From positions 1 through 7,587 of the forward strand of contig JACZQS010000113.1 of NCBI GenBank assembly GCA_022545625.1: a stretch of DNA of 7,587 bases, written 5' to 3'. Source of the DNA: Pseudomonadota bacterium. Its GTDB lineage: Bacteria; Pseudomonadota; Gammaproteobacteria; GCA-001735895. Below the pieces are notes generated by a model. That model was given only the letters and a program-made list of their open reading frames with translations, was not told the DNA's origin and ran no database searches. How positions within the stretch are numbered: the stretch's first letter is position 1; the number at the start of each line of letters is the position of its first letter. Of this stretch, positions 1 through 5,157 are shown piece after piece. A program made the position numbers and the translations under genes.

Positions 1-529
1 GCTCTACGATTATCTCAACCGGCTGCAGGACCCGGCTAACCCGGATGCACAGTTTTATGCGCGTGCGGACAACCTGAAAGACTGGCTCAGCCAGGTAGAA
101 AAACGACTCGGCAGCCTGTCGCAGCGCCTGAGCGCCAGCGTTGGGCAAACGCGGTTAAATACGGATCTTGCCGGCGAATCCGACGCGGTTCAGTCGACCG
201 CCACCAGACGGCAGAGTGTCGTCAAAACGCCCTGGGCTGAAATCGACGATGTGTTCTACGAGGCACGCGGCGCTTCCTGGGCCCTGATACATTTCCTCAA
301 GGCTGTCGAGCTGGATTTTGCACCCACGCTGAAAAAGAAGAACGCGCTGATCAGTTTACGTCAAATCATTCGCGAGCTGGAAGCAACCCAGCAAGCGCTA
401 TGGAGTCCGGTGATCATGAATGGTAGCGGATTCGGCATGTTTGCCAATCACTCGCTGGTGATGGCCTCGTATATTTCGCGCGCTAATGCAGCGATAATCG
501 ATTTGCGCAACCTGCTCGAACGGGGCTGA
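1..529 (+). CDS. DUF2333 family protein, C-terminal part (5' end outside window)
   Basis: The frame is open from base 2 to the TGA at 527-529 and gives about 175 residues; the N-terminus lies outside the window. I recognise the family from its conserved C-terminal block: FYEARGASWALIHFLKAVE, then LRQIIRELEATQ, a WSPVIMNGSGFGMFANHSL stretch, and SYISRANAAIIDLRNLL at the very end. This is DUF2333, a family of unknown function found mainly in gammaproteobacteria; members usually carry an N-terminal membrane anchor, which cannot be checked here. The visible part is mostly amphipathic helix, with no catalytic motif that I can name. The stop codon is only 6 bases before the nitrile hydratase alpha start, so the genes are probably co-transcribed. 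The GTG at 251 and similar internal codons are not starts, because the homology runs through them from upstream. The family call is strong; the function is unknown. Confidence 0.85.
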   Translation, partial: LYDYLNRLQDPANPDAQFYARADNLKDWLSQVEKRLGSLSQRLSASVGQTRLNTDLAGESDAVQSTATRRQSVVKTPWAEIDDVFYEARGASWALIHFLKAVELDFAPTLKKKNALISLRQIIRELEATQQALWSPVIMNGSGFGMFANHSLVMASYISRANAAIIDLRNLLERG

Positions 530-535
530 TATTAG

Positions 536-1180
536 ATGACAAGTTTCGACCCAGACGCGGTAAGCAAAATCCACCGCCACCTGCACAGCCATCTACCGTC
601 GGAGTCGGCTCTGCGGGTCAAGGCGCTGGAAAGCCTGCTGGTCGAGAAAGGCCTGGTAGACAGTGCGACTATCGACGCCTGGGTGGAAGCCTACTCCGAG
701 GAGGTGGGGCCAAAACGCGGTGCGCTCGTGGTAGCAAAAGCCTGGATCGACCCCGGGTTCAAGTCACGACTGATGCAAGATGCGGTATCCGCAATCGACG
801 AACTTGGCTACCTGGGAAAGGCTACCGCCCACCTGAAGGTAGTCGAAAATACCGCGACAATCCACAACCTGGTGGTTTGTACGCTGTGTTCCTGCTACCC
901 GTTTTCTATCCTCGGGATCGCACCTAACTGGTATAAAACGGCAGCCTATCGCTCGCGCGCGGTACGTGACCCGCGTGGTGTTCTGGAGGAATTCGGGGTT
1001 GACCTGGATGACGACATCGAGGTTCGCGTCTGGGACAGTACCGCCGAGCTGAGATACCTGGTTTTACCGCAACGTCCCGAGGCCACGCAGGGATTCAGCG
1101 AAGCGGCGCTTGCAAAACTGGTCACGCGTAACTCGATGATTGGCACCCACCGAACCTTGTCACCGGGATCAGAGGGCTGA
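536..1180 (+). CDS. nthA: Nitrile hydratase subunit alpha, cobalt-type
   Basis: This is the catalytic, metal-binding subunit of nitrile hydratase, which hydrates nitriles to amides in the cytoplasm. The protein has 214 residues, a normal length. The signature is the metal claw VCTLCSC at 114-120. C115, C118 and C120 should bind the metal, with C118 and C120 oxidised to sulfinic and sulfenic acid in known enzymes. Threonine after the first cysteine and tyrosine after the last (CTLCSCY) are typical of Co(III) enzymes; iron enzymes have CSLCSCT. Other family blocks are NWYKTAAYRSRAVRDPRGVL (131-150) and the C-terminal LVTRNSMIG (195-203). After the claw the sequence is YPFS, where cobalt enzymes usually have YPWP. 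The ATG at 536 lies 6 bases after the DUF2333 stop; the only Shine-Dalgarno-like stretch is CGGGGC at 521-526, so translational coupling is likely. The gamma subunit of thiocyanate hydrolase is the main alternative, disfavoured by the fused beta subunit downstream. Confidence 0.93.
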   Translation: MTSFDPDAVSKIHRHLHSHLPSESALRVKALESLLVEKGLVDSATIDAWVEAYSEEVGPKRGALVVAKAWIDPGFKSRLMQDAVSAIDELGYLGKATAHLKVVENTATIHNLVVCTLCSCYPFSILGIAPNWYKTAAYRSRAVRDPRGVLEEFGVDLDDDIEVRVWDSTAELRYLVLPQRPEATQGFSEAALAKLVTRNSMIGTHRTLSPGSEG

Positions 1181-1185
1181 TCCTG

Positions 1186-1848
1186 ATGGACGGCGTACAT
1201 GACCTGGGTGGCAAACAGGGTTTCGGACCGATCGATGTCGACGAGGTCGAAGTCCCGTTTCACGCGGACTGGGAGGGCCGCATGTGGGCAATCGCGCAAT
1301 GCGCCCGCTCACCCGACTGGACCATCGACTGGTGGCGCCATGTACGCGAGTTGATCGATCCGGTCGATTATCTATCGCGTCCTTATTTTGATTCCTGGGC
1401 GCAAACCCATATTGCAGCCTTTATCGATTCGGGTGAACTGACACTGGATGAAATCGTCTCTAACCAATCGGCTGCCATACCTGCCAATCAGCAGCCATCA
1501 CAGGATAACGAGGACATTTTCGCCGCGATCGAAGCACAGGCTTACCGATTCGACCGTGAAATTGAAGCGCAGCCGGCCTACCGGGTGGGTGATCGAGTCT
1601 TCACCAGGCAGCTGCTACCGCGCCACCATACCCGCTTACCCGCCTATGCACGTGGCAAACCGGGAGTGATTCACGCCCACCATGGCGCCCACGTATTTGC
1701 CGACGCAAGCGCACAGGGTAACGAGATTGCTCAACATCTCTACTCGGTCGTATTCGAAGCCGGCGACCTGTGGATTGAAGCTGGAAACAGAAAGGATCGT
1801 GTGTTTATTGACCTGTGGGAGAGTTATCTTGACCCGGCCCAGGATTAA
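1186..1848 (+). CDS. nthB: Nitrile hydratase subunit beta
   Basis: This is the partner subunit that completes the active-site pocket of nitrile hydratase. The 220-residue protein begins with the classic MDGVHDLGG..GFGPI motif, followed by FHADWEGRMWA (25-35) and the helix WWRHVRELIDPVDYL (49-63). R51 aligns with the conserved beta arginine (R52 of Pseudonocardia, R56 of Rhodococcus) that hydrogen-bonds the oxidised cysteines of alpha. The C-terminal SH3-like half holds VGDRVF (134-139), HTRLPAYARGKPGVI (148-162), HHGAHVF and HLYSVVF, and ends WESYLDP. N- and C-terminal halves are in one chain. In thiocyanate hydrolase they are separate subunits, so this favours nitrile hydratase. The region 93-130 between the halves is poorly conserved. 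The start ATG is 5 bases after the alpha stop, with AGAGGG at 1171-1176 as a well-spaced ribosome binding site inside the alpha gene. Confidence 0.93.
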   Translation: MDGVHDLGGKQGFGPIDVDEVEVPFHADWEGRMWAIAQCARSPDWTIDWWRHVRELIDPVDYLSRPYFDSWAQTHIAAFIDSGELTLDEIVSNQSAAIPANQQPSQDNEDIFAAIEAQAYRFDREIEAQPAYRVGDRVFTRQLLPRHHTRLPAYARGKPGVIHAHHGAHVFADASAQGNEIAQHLYSVVFEAGDLWIEAGNRKDRVFIDLWESYLDPAQD

Positions 1849-2170
1849 GCCGTTCAAGCGCATGGATGGTGAGCCGGTGTTCGACGAGCCATGGCAGGCG
1901 CAGGTACTGGCGATGGTCGATACGCTGATCGCCAATGGGGTGATCGAGGCGACGGCCTGGTCGGATAGCCTCGGTAGCGAGTTAAAAAAGGCGCAGCTTT
2001 CCGGCGCCAGCGATAATATCACGACCTATTACAAGGCCGTACTAAAGGCGCTTGAGCAACTGCTCGATCGATATACCGATATTTCAGAAACTGAAGTCTC
2101 GAACAAACGCGATGCCTGGGAACAGGCTTACCTGGCTACGCCGCACGGCCAACCGGTGAATCTGAAATAA
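1829..2170 (+). CDS. Nitrile hydratase accessory (activator) protein, TTG start
   Basis: This small protein (113 residues from the TTG) belongs to the nitrile hydratase accessory family, the P14K/NhlE-like chaperones that escort the alpha subunit and install the metal, in cobalt enzymes by subunit swapping. Family features are GEPVFDEPWQAQ (14-25), which resembles the beta N-terminus, a helical middle with ELKKAQ (51-56), TYYKAVLKALEQLL (66-79), and a C-terminal W..AYLATPHGQPV block (97-110). The start is a choice. The first ATG in frame (1862) has no ribosome binding site. The TTG at 1829 is preceded at suitable distance by GGGAGAG (about 1816-1822) and overlaps the end of the beta gene by 20 bases, as expected for a coupled operon. 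The ten extra N-terminal residues are not family-conserved, so the ATG remains possible. The product would act with the two genes upstream. Confidence 0.85.
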   Translation: MTRPRIKPFKRMDGEPVFDEPWQAQVLAMVDTLIANGVIEATAWSDSLGSELKKAQLSGASDNITTYYKAVLKALEQLLDRYTDISETEVSNKRDAWEQAYLATPHGQPVNLK

Positions 2171-2189
2171 AAAACTCTCGGGGGGCTAA

Positions 2190-2669
2190 TCAGCGAGACG
2201 CCTTCCAGTGCCCGGACTTGCCACCCGATTTTTCGATCAGGCGGATATCGCCGATCACCATACCGCGGTCCACCGCCTTGCACATATCGTAAATCGTCAA
2301 AAGAGCGATTTGGGCCCCGGTAAGCGCCTCCATCTCGACCCCGGTTTGTCCACGGGTTTCGGTGATTACCGTGCATTCGATACTGTTGTTCGCTTCATCG
2401 ATGACAAAATCGACTGAAACATGGGTAAGCGATAATGGGTGGCAAAGCGGGATTAAATCAGCGGTGCGTTTGGTCGCCATGATGCCGGCTGTTCGAGCGA
2501 TACCGAGTACGTCGCCTTTTTTGTGCTTGCCCTGATTAATCAATGCGAGGGTTTCGCCTTTCATACTGATGTGACCCTTCACCACGGCCCGACGGGCGGT
2601 GGAATCCTTGTCACCGATATCGACCATGTGGGCCTCACCAGATTCGTTGAAGTGGGTTAGTTTAGTCAT
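2190..2669 (-). CDS. moaC: Cyclic pyranopterin monophosphate synthase MoaC
   Basis: MoaC acts with MoaA in the first step of molybdenum cofactor synthesis and converts 3',8-cyclo-7,8-dihydro-GTP to cyclic pyranopterin monophosphate. The protein has 159 residues, the full family length, and needs no gaps against the E. coli numbering I recall. It opens with LTHFNESGEAHMVDIGDK (4-21). The active-site residues known from E. coli are all present: K51, H77 in LCHPL (75-79), E112 and E114 in VEMEAL, D128 and K131 in YDMCKAVD. The C-terminal KSGGKSG (147-153) is also typical. It is the last gene of the cbpA-degQ-moaC cluster and starts 11 bases after the degQ stop. The bases before its ATG show no Shine-Dalgarno, so it may depend on coupling. 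No other moa gene is in the window. The 19 bases between its stop and the convergent nitrile hydratase operon show no terminator. Confidence 0.97.
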   Translation of the reverse strand: MTKLTHFNESGEAHMVDIGDKDSTARRAVVKGHISMKGETLALINQGKHKKGDVLGIARTAGIMATKRTADLIPLCHPLSLTHVSVDFVIDEANNSIECTVITETRGQTGVEMEALTGAQIALLTIYDMCKAVDRGMVIGDIRLIEKSGGKSGHWKASR

Positions 2670-2680
2670 GCTATATTGGT

Positions 2681-4045
2681 TTATTTAAGGAGCAGGTATA
2701 GCTCGCGCCCACCCCGTTGGATATTCAGTATTATACCGTCGTGGTTAGCCTCGATTATCTCAAGGGCTTCGTCGTGGTTTTGAATTAGCTGTTTATTGAT
2801 CGAATACAGTATATCGCCCTTTCGAATACCTGCCTGCCATGCGTTCGAATCTCGCTCGACCTCGATGACCTGCAAATAAGACACCGACCCCCTCTGCAAA
2901 CTGGATTCGCGAATTTCACCAATTTTTGCACCGGCCAGCTTTTTATTCCAGCGAACCCCTTCAACCACCGGAATCTCAAACGGCTGGATCACCGCGGTCA
3001 AATTTAACTGTTTACCCTGGCGATATAGCACCAGGTCGATTGACTGACCGATGCGTAGCAGACCGACCAGGTTGTGTATATCGCCCGCGCTTCGAATCTT
3101 CTTGCCATTGGCCGATACGATGACGTCGCTTACCTGCAAACCGGCCTTGTGCGCCGGTGAACCGTTTTCGATTTGAGTAATGATAATACCGCTGCTCAGG
3201 TCCAGGTCAAACGCCTGCGCAAGCTGTGGCGTCAGATCCTGCCCCTGTGCACCCAGGCGACCGCGTCGTACTTCGCCGTAGTCGATCAATTGCTGCATGA
3301 TGTCGTAGGCCATGTTGATCGGAATCGCAAAACCGATTCCGATATTGCCACTGTTAGCACCACCGGTGCCGAAGATTGCGGTATTGATGCCGACCAGTTC
3401 ACCACGCAGGTTAACCAGCGCACCACCCGAATTTCCGAGGTTGATCGACGCATCGGTTTGAATGAAATCTTCGTAGGATTCGATGCCGAGGCCAGAGCGA
3501 CCCAGTGCCGATACGATACCCGAGGTTACCGTTTGTCCGAGACCAAAGGGATTGCCGATCGCGACTACGAAATCGCCTACCCGCAGGCGGCTCGAGTCGG
3601 CCATCGGTACCTGGGTCAACTTGTCCGTCTGCACCTGGAGTACAGCGACGTCGGTATCCGGGTCACGGCCGATAATTTTAGCCAGCATTTCGCGCCCATC
3701 TGACAGGGTCACGGTTATTTCAAATGCGTCTTTGATGACATGGTTGTTGGTCAACACGTAACCATTTTTGGCATCGACGATAACGCCCGAACCGAGACTC
3801 TGGGTCTCCTGTATTCTCTCGATGCTGGGTCGACCAAAAAATCGCCGAAAAAATGGGTCGTCGAGCAGGGACAATTCAATTCGTCGTTTGGTACGACCGC
3901 GCGTGGCAATATTAACCACCGCTGGGGTAATTTGCTCCAGCATCGGGGCCAGGCTCGGCAACTTCTGTCCGTCAAGCGAAATCGGCAATGCTGCCCAGGC
4001 AGGCACAGAAAAAGCCACTATCAATAACAGGGCGCGAAGTCTCAT
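2681..4045 (-). CDS. degQ: Periplasmic serine endoprotease, DegQ/DegP (Do/HtrA) family
   Basis: HtrA-family protease for quality control of misfolded envelope proteins. From the chosen ATG it has 454 residues. Residues 1-18 (MRLRALLLIVAFSVPAWA) form a Sec signal peptide with an AxA-type cleavage site, so it acts in the periplasm. The trypsin-like domain carries a full triad: H102 in TNNHVI, D132 in DTDVAVL, S206 in GNSGGAL. Two PDZ domains follow at about 263-352 and 365-450. The LA-loop region between strands 1 and 2 (about 50-82) is short, more DegQ-like than DegP-like. A longer frame to 4114 exists, but it would bury the signal peptide behind 23 residues and overlap cbpA. The start at 4045 has TAAGG five bases upstream. 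It lies 25 bases after cbpA and 11 before moaC, so all three are probably co-transcribed from the heat-shock-type promoter near 5110. Confidence 0.95.
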   Translation of the reverse strand: MRLRALLLIVAFSVPAWAALPISLDGQKLPSLAPMLEQITPAVVNIATRGRTKRRIELSLLDDPFFRRFFGRPSIERIQETQSLGSGVIVDAKNGYVLTNNHVIKDAFEITVTLSDGREMLAKIIGRDPDTDVAVLQVQTDKLTQVPMADSSRLRVGDFVVAIGNPFGLGQTVTSGIVSALGRSGLGIESYEDFIQTDASINLGNSGGALVNLRGELVGINTAIFGTGGANSGNIGIGFAIPINMAYDIMQQLIDYGEVRRGRLGAQGQDLTPQLAQAFDLDLSSGIIITQIENGSPAHKAGLQVSDVIVSANGKKIRSAGDIHNLVGLLRIGQSIDLVLYRQGKQLNLTAVIQPFEIPVVEGVRWNKKLAGAKIGEIRESSLQRGSVSYLQVIEVERDSNAWQAGIRKGDILYSINKQLIQNHDEALEIIEANHDGIILNIQRGGRELYLLLK

Positions 4046-4070
4046 TAGTGCCTTACTGGTATCAACCTGC

Positions 4071-4973
4071 TCAAAAGGATCGTGGATTGAAATCAAACTG
4101 TTTTTGCATATCACTATAAAACTTTTCCGCCTTTGCGCTATCCGCGGGCGGCGTGTGGATCAGAATTTCGACGAATTGATCCCCTTTTTTACTACCCGGC
4201 ATGCCTTTACCCTTAAGGCGCATTTTTTGACCGGATTGCACCCCGGCCTTGATCTTGAGCTCGACATTACCATCCAGCGTCGGCACTTTGAGAGTTGCAC
4301 CCCTGGCGGCTTCCCAGGGTGTCACCGGTAAACGCAGGTTGACATCCTGGTTGTCTAGCCTGAAATACCGGTGCGGTAATATATTCATCTCAAGGTAGAG
4401 ATCACCGGCTTCGCCACCATTGGCTGCGGGTTGGCCCTGCCTGGCCAGGCGAATTTTCTGGCCGCTGGTCACTCCCCTGGGAATGCTGATCTTCAACTTT
4501 TTCATTTTCGCACTGGCAAGCTGGTTACCACTGGCGGGTATTTGCGAAAATTGAATTGTTTTGGAGCCACCCCGGTAGGCTTCCTCCAGCGTGATATCGA
4601 GTTTCAAATGATGGTCCGCACCTTTTTGCGGAGCCTGGCGAAACGGCGAACCCTGCTGGAAACCGCCGCTAAATATCGATTCAAAGAAATCACTGAAATC
4701 GCCGCTGGGGAATCCGGCGCTCGCGTAGCCGCCGGGATTAAATTCATGACCGTGCTTCCAGTCAGTACCAAAGCGATCATAAGCCTGGCGTTTTTCAGCG
4801 TCTTTCAGTACATCGTAGGCTTCGTTGACTTCCTTGAATTTTTCCTCGGCCGCGGCGTCTTTGCTGACATCGGGATGATATTGTCTTGCTAGTTTGCGAT
4901 AAGACTTTTTGATATCCGCAGAAGAAGCCTCCCGCGGGACGCCTAATATTTGATAATAATCCTGATATTTCAT
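4071..4973 (-). CDS. cbpA: CbpA-like DnaJ co-chaperone (J domain, G/F region, two CTDs, no zinc finger)
   Basis: This Hsp40 co-chaperone should stimulate DnaK ATPase through its J domain and bind unfolded clients with its C-terminal domains; E. coli CbpA also binds DNA. The 300 residues match the usual length (about 306). The J domain spans 1-68, with the essential HPD at 33-35. A Gly/Phe-rich linker covers about 75-118. Client-binding domain I runs about 121-200 and II about 201-275, including ALEEAYRGG-like and GDLYLEMNILPH (190-201) blocks. A C-terminal helix (280-295) probably mediates dimerisation. The CxxCxGxG zinc repeats of true DnaJ are absent. It heads the cluster with degQ and moaC. 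The modulator gene cbpM, which often follows cbpA, is missing. The ATG at 4973 has AGGA only three bases upstream, a close spacing. A sigma-32-like promoter lies about 125 bases upstream, fitting heat-shock control. Confidence 0.93.
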   Translation of the reverse strand: MKYQDYYQILGVPREASSADIKKSYRKLARQYHPDVSKDAAAEEKFKEVNEAYDVLKDAEKRQAYDRFGTDWKHGHEFNPGGYASAGFPSGDFSDFFESIFSGGFQQGSPFRQAPQKGADHHLKLDITLEEAYRGGSKTIQFSQIPASGNQLASAKMKKLKISIPRGVTSGQKIRLARQGQPAANGGEAGDLYLEMNILPHRYFRLDNQDVNLRLPVTPWEAARGATLKVPTLDGNVELKIKAGVQSGQKMRLKGKGMPGSKKGDQFVEILIHTPPADSAKAEKFYSDMQKQFDFNPRSF

Positions 4974-4974
4974 T

Positions 4975-5096
4975 GATCCTAAATGTTCCGGAACCCATTA
5001 CTCCACAGTCAGATTGCAGCGATACGAAGAGTAATAGTCGTGCACTAGTATCCCGCCTGGTGGAAGACCCGAATAGACCAGGCTTCCCTCAGGATC
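4975..5096 (-). promoter_or_regulatory. cbpA leader RNA with hairpin and possible anti-Shine-Dalgarno pairing
   Basis: The cbpA leader is about 115-140 bases long. On the minus strand its distal segment GATCCTGAG (5096-5088) can pair over nine positions, two of them G-U, with TTTAGGATC (4983-4975), which contains the cbpA ribosome binding site. Between them sits a perfect 7-base-pair stem: GCCTGGT at 5055-5061 and ACCAGGC at 5077-5083, with a 15-base loop. This arrangement could hide the binding site at low temperature. Caution: a transcript from the sigma-32-like promoter would start near 5091-5092, inside the distal arm, so the long pairing would apply fully only to a longer transcript. Structure is visible in sequence; function is inferred. 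Confidence 0.3.
5055..5083 (-). repeat. Inverted repeat (7-bp stem, 15-base loop) in cbpA leader
   Basis: GCCTGGT at 5055-5061 is the exact reverse complement of ACCAGGC at 5077-5083. A competing five-base pairing, GGAAG (5062-5066) with CTTCC (5083-5087), is also possible, so two folds may exchange. No T-run follows on either strand, so it is not an intrinsic terminator. It lies between the predicted promoter and the cbpA start, in the transcribed leader. Confidence 0.5.
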
Positions 5097-5097
5097 T

Positions 5098-5125
5098 AAA
5101 TTGGGTTAATAATATATAATTCAAG
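5098..5125 (-). promoter_or_regulatory. Putative heat-shock (sigma-32) promoter for cbpA-degQ-moaC
   Basis: Read on the minus strand, CTTGAAT (5125-5119) matches the sigma-32 -35 element CTTGAAA at six of seven bases. CCCAATTT (5105-5098) matches the -10 element CCCCATNT with one mismatch. The spacer is 13 bases, inside the known 13-17 range. The element sits in the 184-base gap before a DnaJ-type chaperone gene, exactly where such a promoter is expected. The transcript would start near 5091. The match was found by eye and is not experimentally supported. Confidence 0.6.
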
Positions 5126-5140
5126 CACATAGGTTGTTAA
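5111..5140 (-). promoter_or_regulatory. Possible overlapping sigma-70 promoter for cbpA
   Basis: On the minus strand TTAACA (5140-5135) and TATATT (5116-5111) each match the sigma-70 consensus at five of six positions, with an 18-base spacer. It overlaps the sigma-32-like site, an arrangement that would give basal plus heat-induced transcription. AT-rich DNA here makes chance matches likely. Confidence 0.35.
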
Positions 5141-5157
5141 ACCCGGGTCACCAATTC

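Noticed and set aside
536..1848. Thiocyanate hydrolase instead of nitrile hydratase
   Set aside because: The gamma subunit shares the CTLCSC motif, but here the beta halves are one polypeptide and the gene order is alpha-beta-accessory, as in nitrile hydratase.
2171..2189. Bidirectional terminator between nitrile hydratase and moaC
   Set aside because: The 19 bases contain a G-run but no inverted repeat on inspection.
4046..4114. Longer degQ start giving 477 residues
   Set aside because: The extension overlaps cbpA by 44 bases and puts 23 polar residues ahead of a clear signal peptide; the ATG at 4045 has a good ribosome binding site.
3173..4331. Plus-strand open frames opposite degQ and cbpA
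   Set aside because: They are antisense to well-supported genes, overlap one another, and encode no recognisable domain.
4985..4994. GTTCCGGAAC palindrome upstream of cbpA
   Set aside because: A ten-base palindrome without a loop cannot form a useful hairpin and matches no operator I know; chance is a sufficient explanation.
5055..5083. Hairpin as rmuC terminator
   Set aside because: No T-run follows on the minus strand and the predicted cbpA promoter lies upstream of it, so it belongs to the cbpA leader.
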